64,000 nt of DNA from Holophagaceae bacterium. GTDB lineage: Bacteria; Acidobacteriota; Holophagae; Holophagales; Holophagaceae. Every line of letters begins with the position of its first letter. The first letter of the stretch is position 1. The position numbers and the translations under genes are program-made. Location: contig JADKJH010000005.1 of assembly GCA_016722505.1 (NCBI GenBank), positions 124,001 to 188,000 of the forward strand. The letters run 5' to 3'. Shown one piece after another: positions 26,801 to 34,514 of this stretch. The notes under the pieces were generated by a model. It was given only the letters and a program-made list of their open reading frames with translations. It did no database searches and was not told the origin of the DNA.

Positions 26801-27277
26801 CTGGTGCAGGGCAGCGACACGGTCAAGTTCAGCACGTCGATCATTGATTTCGTGTTCCGCGAACTGGCCATCTCCTACCTGGGCCGCTACGAGCTGGCGC
26901 AGGTGGAGCCCGAGCAGCTCATGAACCTGACGGCCAAACCCGAGACCCACGCCCCCGGCATGGGCATCCCCGGCCGCAGCACCGAAGTGACGCCGAGCCT
27001 GTTCCCCCCGGAAACCTCCTCGGGAACGGCCACGGCATCAGGCTCCGCGCCAGCACCGGCCCCAGCGCCGACGCCAGCGCCAGTGATGGCCATGGCCGCC
27101 CAGCACACCGCCACCACCTCCATGCCCCACCAGTCCGCCGCCGCCATCGCCGCCCGCATCGCCCGCGAAAAAGGCTACACCGGCGATCCCTGCCCCGAAT
27201 GCGGTCATCTCACCCTGGTAAGGAACGGCGCCTGCATGAAGTGCCAGACGTGCGGGGCGACGACGGGCTGCAGCTAG
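23816..27277 (+). CDS. nrdJ: Class II (adenosylcobalamin-dependent) ribonucleoside-diphosphate reductase
   Basis: 1153 residues. Makes deoxyribonucleotides using adenosylcobalamin as radical source, with or without oxygen. Visible pieces are the N-terminal ATP-cone-like opening, APNSPQWFNTGL, the active-site region NASNPCSEYMFLDDTACNLASLNL, and APTGTIGLLMDCDTTGVEPDF. A long Ala/Pro-rich linker (about 1055-1100) follows, then a C-terminal zinc-ribbon-like redox tail CPECGHL...CMKCQTCGATTGC. The length and TSCBD-like tail place it in the long B12-dependent family. The start is ATG 23816 with GAGGG upstream. No cobalamin riboswitch is seen, and no nrdAB or nrdD is nearby. Confidence 0.96.
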   Translation: MKIARHFTREGQEPLAGITFVPRVSKITKLDGTVVFEAKDVMVPDTWSQVAVDILAQKYFRRKGINAANGGETDARQVFHRLAGCWRHWGETHGYFNTPEDAQAFYDELTYMLAKQMCAPNSPQWFNTGLHYAYGISGPAQGHSYVDPETSELKKSTSAYERPQPHACFIQSVSDDLVNEGGIMDLWTREARIFKYGSGTGSNFSKLRGAEEPLSGGGRSSGLMSFLAVGDKAAGAIKSGGTTRRAAKMVTLDLDHPDIEAFIDWKVTEERKVAMLAVGSQLVKRHWNLICEAVEGSTSKDPDPKTNEALRHALARAKKEGVPAAFLSQCLCRLAEGDFERDIKGYDTSWDGEAYATVGGMNSNNSVRVPDSFMRALESDGYFELKNRTNGKTAKKLLARDLWKKINTAAWACADPGLQFDTTINDWHTCPEDGRINASNPCSEYMFLDDTACNLASLNLCTFLTDDGGFDLAGYRHGIRLWTMVLEISVLMAQFPSEAIAKLSYDFRTLGLGYANLGAMLMRMGIPYDSVEGTQWCAALTAILTGDAYAASAEMAGELGPFPGFERNKDHMLRVIRNHRRAAYNAPAAEYEALSVIPQGLVGTGIPKSLVEASRESWDMALMLGESFGYRNAQVTVLAPTGTIGLLMDCDTTGVEPDFALVKFKKLAGGGYFKLVNSAIPEALMRQGYAPQQITDIERYVVGWLEITDETPGISRKDLLAKGWTAEEINAIEEKLPTAFDPSFVLPLDRLNREFGEAACNVFVQALTGTMTVEGAPHLKDEHLPIFDCANRCGRTGRRYIAPAGHLRMMGASQPFLSGAISKTINLPGESTVKEVGEIYAASWHLMLKAVALYRDGSKMSQAMATSLDLLDGLEAAEELADEAKAPAAKIEAMAAAQTHALAQQVVRTYRRRLPNRRGGYTQSATVGGTKMYLRTGEYEDGQLGEIFLDIHKEGAAFRAVLNCFAIAVSMGLQHGVPLEEFCDAFLFTRFEPNGLVQGSDTVKFSTSIIDFVFRELAISYLGRYELAQVEPEQLMNLTAKPETHAPGMGIPGRSTEVTPSLFPPETSSGTATASGSAPAPAPAPTPAPVMAMAAQHTATTSMPHQSAAAIAARIAREKGYTGDPCPECGHLTLVRNGACMKCQTCGATTGCS

Positions 27278-27301
27278 TAGTTCGAGGACCAGGAGTGATT
27301 T

Positions 27302-27556
27302 ATGAAATTGACAAAAGAAATTATTGCCAAAGCAATTCTCGACCAGAGAGAAACACTACGATTAGGACACAAAGTGATTGGTGTTCGAATTCATCCTTCT
27401 CTGATGGAAATCCTTGAGCTGAATGGCCATAACAATTTTCATGGCATATCGATAATCCGTGATGGCCCAGAAGAAACCCTTCCCACACCGTGGGAATTCG
27501 ATACTGATCAAGGTCTCGAATGGGCACCAGAGGGATACAATTCGTGGATCAAATAA
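27302..27556 (+). CDS. Small orphan hypothetical protein
   Basis: 84 residues (MKLTKEIIAKAILDQRETLRLG...), AT-richer than its neighbours and with many ATT/AAA codons. AGGAG lies seven bases before the ATG, so it is probably translated. No signal peptide, membrane segment or recognised family. It sits 24 bp after nrdJ at the edge of a low-GC patch, consistent with acquired DNA. Confidence 0.6.
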   Translation: MKLTKEIIAKAILDQRETLRLGHKVIGVRIHPSLMEILELNGHNNFHGISIIRDGPEETLPTPWEFDTDQGLEWAPEGYNSWIK

Positions 27557-27595
27557 TCTCCATTCACAAACTTTAGGGAACCATTATAGTTTATT

Positions 27596-28540
27596 TTAGG
27601 CGTTGCTGTTGTCCATCGGATTTTGAGGAATTATTCTACCGATTGGCTTCTGAAGCCACGAAATACCCAACGGATGGTCAGGCCTAGGCCCAAGAACAAG
27701 GCACAAGGGACCACCCAGGCTAGTAACGCCTTTAGCAAATTGCTTCGGCGATCCTTCCATATCGAAGCCTTCTGGAGCCTGGCATAAGTCTTTTTTCACT
27801 AAATCGATTTGGGCAGGCGTCGGGATCTTCCTGAATATTAGATATTCCCCGTTTTGTAAGGGCTGCGACTTAGCCAGGGCCCAGTAATCTTCGGAAGGGC
27901 TGGCGGTGTCTCCAATTTGAGAGACACCAGATGGCACGCGTCCATCAATAAATGTTGGTGTGTCATCGGGTGCGGGAACCGAGTATGGCACTGCCTTGCG
28001 GGGTTGAGCCGATGTGCTACTTGGTAAAGAATATGTGTATTCACTGTCTTCTACCTTTGACGGCACTTTCTTTTGTGGTTGGGCCAATGTGCCACGGTGT
28101 TCTTGTGGTGCGCTCTCCCAAGGAGGCATAGCCACCGGGGATTTTTGCTGCTTCTTCAACGGGGTATAATGTGTCTTGATTCCATACTTGGCTTCAAGCG
28201 CAGCAAGAGGGTCTTTCTTGGTTGCAACTGACGCCTTACCGATTGGAGCCTCAACCCAGTCGTCATCTGGTGCTGGAACTGAATATGGAAGCACATTTGA
28301 AATTAGCCCCAGGCTTTCTTCTGTCAGAGACTTCAATTCCTTTGGCGAGAGTTTCCGATTGGTCAAATCCCTCGGCCAATCCACAACAACTACAAAGATC
28401 ACGATCAAGCCGTACATGGCAGACAGCGCGATCCAAAGTCGCCACCATCCGCCGATTTTTTTCTTCACGTCGCCCCCAATAATGTGTGAGGAAGAATGGG
28501 CTTTTGGAGAAGCACTGTCTACACCAATCGCTTCAAACAC
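27596..28540 (-). CDS. Hypothetical membrane-anchored protein
   Basis: 314 residues from GTG 28540, or about 290 from GTG 28468, which has a better-placed GGGGG site. A lysine-rich cytoplasmic start leads into one strong transmembrane helix (WWRLWIALSAMYGLIVIFVVVV), then a proline-rich periplasmic region. In that region the phrase PYSVPAPDD occurs twice, about 105 residues apart, suggesting an internal duplication. No family recognised. Base composition is lower in GC than flanking core genes. Confidence 0.6.
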   Translation of the reverse strand: MFEAIGVDSASPKAHSSSHIIGGDVKKKIGGWWRLWIALSAMYGLIVIFVVVVDWPRDLTNRKLSPKELKSLTEESLGLISNVLPYSVPAPDDDWVEAPIGKASVATKKDPLAALEAKYGIKTHYTPLKKQQKSPVAMPPWESAPQEHRGTLAQPQKKVPSKVEDSEYTYSLPSSTSAQPRKAVPYSVPAPDDTPTFIDGRVPSGVSQIGDTASPSEDYWALAKSQPLQNGEYLIFRKIPTPAQIDLVKKDLCQAPEGFDMEGSPKQFAKGVTSLGGPLCLVLGPRPDHPLGISWLQKPIGRIIPQNPMDNSNA

Positions 28541-28722
28541 CCGGTAGAGTGACAGGAAAATGATAAAAAAGTGTATCCGGTCGACCTTTCGGAATTAGGG
28601 CGAACAAAGCATCGCTTTGGAGCCCAGGTACCACCACACGCTTTTTCGCAGACCGTGCACCAGGTGGCGCGGTAGGCCACCGCCTTGCGCCCGACGTGCC
28701 ATCGGCCAAACAGGATGAACAT
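28519..28722 (-). pseudogene. 5' fragment of an unknown gene (copy 1)
   Basis: Starts at ATG 28722 behind an excellent AGGAGG site. Encodes MFILFGRWHVGRKAVAYRA followed by TWCTVCEKACGG, then sequence with no similarity to copy 2. The shared N-terminus with a CxxC suggests the beginning of a real zinc-ribbon-like protein carried inside the repeat unit and truncated. Whether the 67-residue product is made is unknown. Confidence 0.4.
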
Positions 28723-29209
28723 GCAAGCCTCCTGGAACCACAGATGAACACGGATGAACACAGATAACAAAAACTACACCACGCGGAGGGCAGCGGAGGC
28801 GCGGAGGGTAGCGGAGAAAAGCCAATTTCTTCGTCTTCATCCGTGTTAATCAGTGTTCATCCGTGGTTGAAATTGTTTTTGTTTTTCGCTCCCGTGGACC
28901 CCGGTTGAAAAGCTTTTTTAGCCACGGATTCGCACGGATTTGCACGGATTCTCAATCATATTTCCGCAGACCGTGCGCCAGTCGCCGTGGTAGACCACCG
29001 CCTTGCGTCCGAAGTGCCATCGGCCAATCAGGATGAACATGCAAATCTCCTGGAACCACAGATGAACACTGATTAACACAGATAAAGAAAACCACACCAC
29101 GCGGAGGGCAGCGGAGGCGCAGAGGACAGCGGAGAAAAACAAAAACTCCTGTTCCTTATCCGTGTTAATCAGTGTTCATCCGTGGTTGAAATTGTTTTTG
29201 TTTTTCCCG
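28648..29209. repeat. Two direct copies of a ~240-bp repeat
   Basis: 28648-28886 and 28966-29209 are clearly homologous throughout. Each holds, in plus orientation, the start of a minus-strand reading frame, a word array of the CACAGATGAACAC type, a purine-rich GCGGAGGGCAGCGGAGG stretch, and the inverted words TTCATCCGTG. Each ends with GTTTTTGTTTTT. Between them, 28921-28950 holds three CACGGATT words. The unit is thus itself a long imperfect palindrome. Confidence 0.8.
28918..29040 (-). pseudogene. 5' fragment of an unknown gene (copy 2)
   Basis: Starts at ATG 29040 behind CAGGAG and encodes MFILIGRWHFGRKAVVYHG followed by DWRTVCGN, then stops after 40 residues in CACGGATT-word DNA. It parallels the fragment at 28519-28722. 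Confidence 0.4.
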
Positions 29210-29283
29210 GTGTATCAGTGGAGAAAACCCCTTATTCCTCAGCTACCCTCCAGCATTTCTCCGCTACCCTCCGCGTGGTGCTT

Positions 29284-29844
29284 TTAAGTTGCTTCACCCG
29301 CGTGCTGCTTCACCCAGGCGACATACCGGTCCATCCACTTCTGCAGGAATTTGCGGCTGCCTTCGCCGATGTCGCCGGCCTCGTCGAACAGGCCCTCCTT
29401 GTATTGGAGGAAGACTTCGGGTTGGCCCATGGTCGGCATGTCCAGGGTGGCCAGGATGCTGCGCAGGTGCTGCTGCGCCAGGGCGGTGCCGGTGGCGCCG
29501 GGTGAGACGCCCACCATGCCCGCGGGCTTGCCCACCCAGGAGCTCTTGCCGTAGGGGCGCGAGGCGTGGTCGATGGCGTTCTTGAGCAGGCCGGGGATGG
29601 AGCGGTTGTATTCGGGCGTCACGAACAGGAAGCCCTGGGAAGCCTCCAGCTCGGCCTTCAGCCGCCGGACGCACGGCGCCTGGTTGCCGTCCTCGTCCAT
29701 GTTGTAGAGCGGCAGATCATCGATCCGCACTTGGGTGAAGGTGAAGTCCGGGGGCGCCAGCTTGACGAGCGCATCCGCCAGCTTGCGGTTGAGGGACTCC
29801 TTTCGGAAGCTGCCGACGAGGACGGCTATCTGGTAATGGCTCAT
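29284..29844 (-). CDS. NADPH-dependent FMN reductase family protein
   Basis: 186-residue flavodoxin-like quinone or FMN reductase. It opens YQIAVLVGSFRKESLNRKLADAL (FMN phosphate loop GSxRxxSxN). It contains FVTPEYNRSIPGLLKNAIDHASRP, the hallmark PEYN motif of the ChrR/AzoR-like branch. The expected role is two-electron reduction of quinones, chromate or azo compounds. A single gene reading away from the downstream membrane protein gene. Confidence 0.92.
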   Translation of the reverse strand: MSHYQIAVLVGSFRKESLNRKLADALVKLAPPDFTFTQVRIDDLPLYNMDEDGNQAPCVRRLKAELEASQGFLFVTPEYNRSIPGLLKNAIDHASRPYGKSSWVGKPAGMVGVSPGATGTALAQQHLRSILATLDMPTMGQPEVFLQYKEGLFDEAGDIGEGSRKFLQKWMDRYVAWVKQHAGEAT

Positions 29845-29992
29845 GGCGATCCCCTATGAAAACCTGCTGATGGTATGAAGGCCGGTGCGACCCCGGAGCG
29901 TTATTCAACCACCCATCCGCCTCTGTTGCCCTCCGCTTTTTCTCCGCTCCCGGCCGCATACTGCTTTTATTGTTGTGTGTGCGGAGCCCTCC

Positions 29993-30715
29993 ATGCCTGA
30001 ACCCATCCCCTTCAACCGCGTGTCCATCTCCCCCTTCGCCTACATCGGCGAGGCCTGGGAACGCGTGAAGGGACAGTACTGGATGTTCCTGGGCGTGTCG
30101 GTGGTGGGAATGCTCATCGCGGGCCTGGTGCCTATGGCGGTGATGCTGGGGCCCATGATGTGCGGCATCTACCTCTGCTACCGCCAACAGGGGCGCGGCG
30201 AGCCGGTGGTGTTCGAGACCTTGTTCAAGGGTTTCGACCATTTCCTGGAGTCCTTCATCGCTGCGCTGCTGATGATGGCGGCAAGCCTGGTCCTGGTGGT
30301 GCCGCTGATCCTTTTGCTGGTGTTCTCGGGCCTGTTCCTGGGCTTTTTCGCGGCCGCGGGGGTATCGGGCGGTTCCCAGGAGGCCCAGGCGGGCACGGTC
30401 GCGCTGGGGGTCCTGCTGGCGGTGGGGGCCTTCTTCCTGATCATCCTGGTTTCAGTGCTGGTAAGTCTGCTCTTCTCCTTTACCTACCCATTGATCATGG
30501 ACCGGGGACTGACGGGCCTTGAGGCCGTGAAGCTGAGCATGCGCGCGGCCTGGGCCAACATCTGGGGCCTGGTGGGCCTCGGCCTGGTGACCTTCTGTTT
30601 AAGCCTGGTGGGCGTATGCTTTTGTTACGTCGGCGCGTTCCTGGTCATGCCCATCACCTTCGGCGTCCACTGGATCACCTACGAGCGCGTATTCGGCCTC
30701 GCGGATGTTGCCTGA
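29993..30715 (+). CDS. Polytopic membrane protein of unknown function
   Basis: 240 residues from MPEPIPFNRVSISPFAYIGEAWERVKGQYWMFLG. About five hydrophobic helices, with amphipathic turns such as GEPVVFETLFKGFDHFLESF and MDRGLTGLEAVKLSMRAAWANIW. This pattern (an AW-x-x-V/W repeat before each helix pair) resembles the DUF975 or glycerophosphodiesterase membrane-domain type of protein, a tentative comparison. GGAG precedes the ATG at a workable distance. It sits 30 bp before a Ser/Thr kinase gene and may be cotranscribed with it. Confidence 0.75.
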   Translation: MPEPIPFNRVSISPFAYIGEAWERVKGQYWMFLGVSVVGMLIAGLVPMAVMLGPMMCGIYLCYRQQGRGEPVVFETLFKGFDHFLESFIAALLMMAASLVLVVPLILLLVFSGLFLGFFAAAGVSGGSQEAQAGTVALGVLLAVGAFFLIILVSVLVSLLFSFTYPLIMDRGLTGLEAVKLSMRAAWANIWGLVGLGLVTFCLSLVGVCFCYVGAFLVMPITFGVHWITYERVFGLADVA

Positions 30716-30745
30716 TCCACATCACCTGCATTTCTCTGGTCCCCC

Positions 30746-32476
30746 ATGTCCCCCGACCCCGAAAAAATTGGCCGCTATCAGGTGGAACGCGTCATCGGAC
30801 GCGGCTCCATGGGCGTCGTGTACCGGGCCATGGATCCCCTGCTCAAGCGCTCGGTGGCCGTCAAGATCATGCAGGAAAAAAGTGGGGACGCCTCTGAGAC
30901 CATCGCCCGCTTCAAACGCGAGGCGGAGATCAGCGCGCAGCTGAACCATCCGAACATCATCACCGTCTACGACGTGGGTGTGGATCCCGAAGTGGGCCCC
31001 TTCCTCACCATGGAATTCATCACCGGCGCAAGCCTGGCGGAAGTCATCAAAATGGGCCTGCCGGTGGATGACATCTTGCGGCTGCTCCTGCAGGCCATGT
31101 CCGCGCTGCAGACAGCGCAGCTGGCGGGCATCGTCCACCGCGATGTCAAACCCGAGAACATGCTGGTCAGCCAGACCGGCCATTTGAAACTCATGGATTT
31201 CGGCCTGGCCCGAGGGGACCAATCCCGGCTGACCGCTGAGGGGATGCTGTTCGGCACGCCCTCGTATACCGCGCCGGAGCTGTTGACCGGCAACAACCCA
31301 TCTCCCGCCACGGATCGCTATGCGTTTGCCGTGACCGCCTTCGAAGCGCTTACGGGCACCCTTCCCTACCAGGGCTCGAGCGTGGGCTCGACGCTCTACC
31401 GCATCGTCCATGAGCCCCCAACGATCCCGCCGGACCTGGATCCGGAGTTGCAAGCCATCTTCGAGAAGGCTTTGGCCAAAGATCCCGCTGAACGCTATCC
31501 GGATCTGCCGGAATTCATGGAGACCTTGATCCATGCCGCGCCCCTTGACCAGGAACAACGGTCAAAACTGCTGGACAGCTTGGACAACGCGAACACGAAT
31601 ACCTCCACGTTCAACTTCCTTCCCACCAGCTCCGGAGCCTTGCCCGCGCTTTCAGGACCGGGATCGGATTCCCCGGCTGCGATGGCCGCGATGGCAACAG
31701 TCCGCACGGATCCCAAAGCCAGCGAGAGCAATCCTGAACCTCCGACCTATCCCCTTAATTTGCATTTGACCCCCGTGCCAAGATCCGCATCCACCTTGGC
31801 TTTGATCGAGCCGTCCCAAAATCCGCCGATGCAGACGGACGATTCGGGTGGCGCGGATTCGTCCCTGCCAAGCCAAGCCGCTTCGCCCGAGTCGCCCGCT
31901 TCACTCACCATTCAGCCGGTCCTAGGCGGCAAGCCTCGAAAAGGCGGCCTGGGTCTGCGTTGGGCTTTCCTTGCGATCCTGCTGCTTGGCGGCCTCGGAG
32001 CTGGCGGGTTTTACGCGTGGAGCCTTAGGACTTTCTCTCGAATCGTTGATATCCGAAGCGAGCCCGCAGGCGCCTCGGTCTACTTCGAGGGGCGGAAGCT
32101 CGGGGAAACACCTCTTGACCGTGTGGAATTAAGGGGGAGCAACCCTGTGCTCAGGGTTGATCTGGCGGGCTATCTTTCCCAGGTCCATCCCATCAACAAA
32201 GGTGAAAACCCTGTAAAGATCGTCATGAAGAGGCCACCGCTCTTTATCTCGGTCATCACGGATCCACCCGGAGCCCAGGTCTTTCTTGATGACAAACCCA
32301 TGGGCCCATCCCCCATTCAAAAGCTCGGGATTCCTGCGGAAGGCCCCTCCAAATTGAGGATCACCCACGAGGCCTACACACCATGGGAAGCCGAAGTGGA
32401 CTCCAACTTCCCCTTCCCGGATTTGATCCGGCTGAGCCCGTTGCCAAAGGCATCGCGAAGGAAGGGTGAACGCTAG
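30746..32476 (+). CDS. Membrane-anchored serine/threonine kinase with two PEGA domains
   Basis: 576 residues. Hanks-type kinase domain at about 10-255: glycine loop GRGSMGVVYRAMD, catalytic K40 in VAVKIM, HRDVKPEN (131-138), DFG (151-153), and APELL. A low-complexity linker runs to about 400, a transmembrane helix lies near 405-430, and two tandem PEGA domains are outside (SEPAGASVYFEGRKLGETPL and TDPPGAQVFLDDKPMGPSPI). The design suggests sensing of envelope or ligand through PEGA and cytoplasmic phosphorylation. No phosphatase gene is adjacent. Confidence 0.93.
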   Translation: MSPDPEKIGRYQVERVIGRGSMGVVYRAMDPLLKRSVAVKIMQEKSGDASETIARFKREAEISAQLNHPNIITVYDVGVDPEVGPFLTMEFITGASLAEVIKMGLPVDDILRLLLQAMSALQTAQLAGIVHRDVKPENMLVSQTGHLKLMDFGLARGDQSRLTAEGMLFGTPSYTAPELLTGNNPSPATDRYAFAVTAFEALTGTLPYQGSSVGSTLYRIVHEPPTIPPDLDPELQAIFEKALAKDPAERYPDLPEFMETLIHAAPLDQEQRSKLLDSLDNANTNTSTFNFLPTSSGALPALSGPGSDSPAAMAAMATVRTDPKASESNPEPPTYPLNLHLTPVPRSASTLALIEPSQNPPMQTDDSGGADSSLPSQAASPESPASLTIQPVLGGKPRKGGLGLRWAFLAILLLGGLGAGGFYAWSLRTFSRIVDIRSEPAGASVYFEGRKLGETPLDRVELRGSNPVLRVDLAGYLSQVHPINKGENPVKIVMKRPPLFISVITDPPGAQVFLDDKPMGPSPIQKLGIPAEGPSKLRITHEAYTPWEAEVDSNFPFPDLIRLSPLPKASRRKGER

Positions 32477-32578
32477 GAAGCGGAAAGAACTCCAACAGCG
32501 CGGCAAAGTCCGTTTGCCTGCGCCCCCGAAAGCCAAGTACCGCTATGTGCCAAGGGTTTCCTTGTTGGTCTACCCTTC

Positions 32579-34288
32579 CTATTCTGAAGGCTCCATCGCC
32601 ATCTCATAGACACCCGCGAGGCTGTACACATGGTCGTCGAGCACCCGCTGGAAGCGGGCCTGGTCGGCTTCGGCGCGGCGGATGAGCTTCAGGCACAGCT
32701 CGGCCTGAAGTTCAGTGGCCATGGGCTTTCCGTACACCTGCAAGGCGAACTTGGACATGTCCCGGACCATGAAATCGAAGATCTGGTCCACCACATCATC
32801 GGAAATGTCCTGAAGCACCGACTGCTCCAGAATGAGCTGGCCGTAGACCACCAGCGTGAAGATCTCGCCTACGGCCAACAGGAAATCAATGTCCTTCTGT
32901 TGCGCCGCATCGGGCGCAGCCTTGAGCAGGAATTCGCGGAACGCCTTGATCTGCTCCGTAAAGATGCGGACATTGGGCAAAGGCCGGCTTTCGTAGGCCT
33001 TCCGGTAGTTGTGGAAGGTGATCTTCCCCAAGCCTTTTGTGGGTCCCTGGTCAAACAGGAAATCATCGTTGCGGGCATCGAGCCTGGATGGGATTTCGGG
33101 ATACTCGGCCGGATGGAAGAAGTAGTTCTGCATGAATTTCAGGATCAGCGCGATGTTGACGTGGACCGTGCCTTCCAGTTTCGGAAGGCCGCGGATGTCG
33201 CGGGTGGCCGAATCGAAGAACATATCCTTTTCGAAGCCCTTGGCGGCGATGACATCCCACAGGAGATCCATCACCTGTTCCCCTTGGGTGGTGACTTTCA
33301 TCTTCATCACGGGGTTGTAGAGCAAGTAGCGGCGGTCCTCGGGAGAGGCGGAACGCAGGTAGTCCGAGGCCCGGGAGGCGAACAGTTTCATGGCTACCAG
33401 GCGCGTGTAGGCATCCACGAACGCCTGTTTGACATGGGGGAAATCCGCCACGGATTGGTTGTAGAGCCTGCGGCCCGTGGCGTGGTTGATGGCTTCATAA
33501 AAAGCATGGGTGCAGATGCCGACGCTGGCCCAGCCCAGGTTGTACTTGCCGATGTTCACGGTGTTGAGAGACGCATTCCAGGCCGCATCGCCCCGTGAAA
33601 GGATGTCCGCTTCGCCGATGGGATAGTCGTGCAGCACAAACTCGGCTACATAGGATTGAGTTCCGGTGATGTTCTTCACCAGTTCGTAATTTTCGTGCTG
33701 GCTGTCCACCGCGAAGAACACGTATTCCCCGCTATCCGACATCCGGCCGAAGGTGGAGACCATGGCCGCCTTGTTGCCGTTGCCGATGTAGTACTTGTCG
33801 CCCCGCGCCACATACCCGCCGTCGCTTTGGGGAATGAGCAGCATGTCCGTGGCGTAGATGTCGGCCCCGTGCTCCTTTTCTGAAAGGCCGAACGCGAAGA
33901 TCGCGCCTTCGTCGAGCAGCTTTGCGGCCTTCTGTTTCAGGCCCTCGTTGCCGCTCATCCAGATGGGGCCGAGGCCCAGGATGGTGACCTGCCAGGTGTA
34001 CCAGTAGACCAGCCCGTAGAAGCCCAGCACCTCATTGAAAGCGCACAGGCGAGACGTGTCCCAGCGGGCTTCCGCGCTGCCGTAACCCGTGGGCGTGAGC
34101 AAGGCCGCGAAGATTTTTTCCTTTTTCACAAAGTTAAGGAAATCCGCGTACCACACCCGGTTGAAGTCGTCCTCCCTGAGCCATCGCCTCCCTTTGGATT
34201 CGAAGTAGGCCACGGTCTTGCGAAGGATCTCGTTCAGCTTGGGATCGGGATGATGGGGCACCAACCTTTGGGGATTTAGGAGAATCAT
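32579..34288 (-). CDS. Acyl-CoA dehydrogenase family protein
   Basis: 569 residues, a long-form acyl-CoA dehydrogenase using FAD to introduce a double bond into acyl-CoA. Typical segments are GLGPIWMSGNEGLKQKAAKLLDEGAIFAFGLSEKEHGADIYATD (the FAD- and substrate-binding middle domain) and YYIGNGNKAAMVSTFGR. Near the C-terminus come TRDIRGLPKLEGTVHVNIALI, where a catalytic base would lie, and a helical extension. No electron-transfer flavoprotein or other beta-oxidation gene is adjacent, so the substrate is unknown. Confidence 0.88.
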   Translation of the reverse strand: MILLNPQRLVPHHPDPKLNEILRKTVAYFESKGRRWLREDDFNRVWYADFLNFVKKEKIFAALLTPTGYGSAEARWDTSRLCAFNEVLGFYGLVYWYTWQVTILGLGPIWMSGNEGLKQKAAKLLDEGAIFAFGLSEKEHGADIYATDMLLIPQSDGGYVARGDKYYIGNGNKAAMVSTFGRMSDSGEYVFFAVDSQHENYELVKNITGTQSYVAEFVLHDYPIGEADILSRGDAAWNASLNTVNIGKYNLGWASVGICTHAFYEAINHATGRRLYNQSVADFPHVKQAFVDAYTRLVAMKLFASRASDYLRSASPEDRRYLLYNPVMKMKVTTQGEQVMDLLWDVIAAKGFEKDMFFDSATRDIRGLPKLEGTVHVNIALILKFMQNYFFHPAEYPEIPSRLDARNDDFLFDQGPTKGLGKITFHNYRKAYESRPLPNVRIFTEQIKAFREFLLKAAPDAAQQKDIDFLLAVGEIFTLVVYGQLILEQSVLQDISDDVVDQIFDFMVRDMSKFALQVYGKPMATELQAELCLKLIRRAEADQARFQRVLDDHVYSLAGVYEMAMEPSE

Positions 34289-34514
34289 GCTCGGCTCCGA
34301 AGCGTTCGACAGGGATCCAAGTGTGGCTTCAAATCCCTTCTGGAGCTAAAGAATCCCACGGCCCACAGGGCCTTTCATCTTGTCCTTGGGTAGGGTGTGG
34401 ACGGGGCCCCAGGCATAGACTGATGCAGCAGAGGCGTTGGCTGACCTCTGCCGCCGCATCTCTGGATTTTCTCTTGGATTTTCTAGGCGGGGTTCCGCGC
34501 TATGGGCTTCAGCT

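Noticed and set aside
23780..26950. Long minus-strand frames opposite nrdJ
   Set aside because: nrdJ is clearly conserved on the plus strand; the reverse frames are low-complexity Gly/Ala/Val/His sequences.
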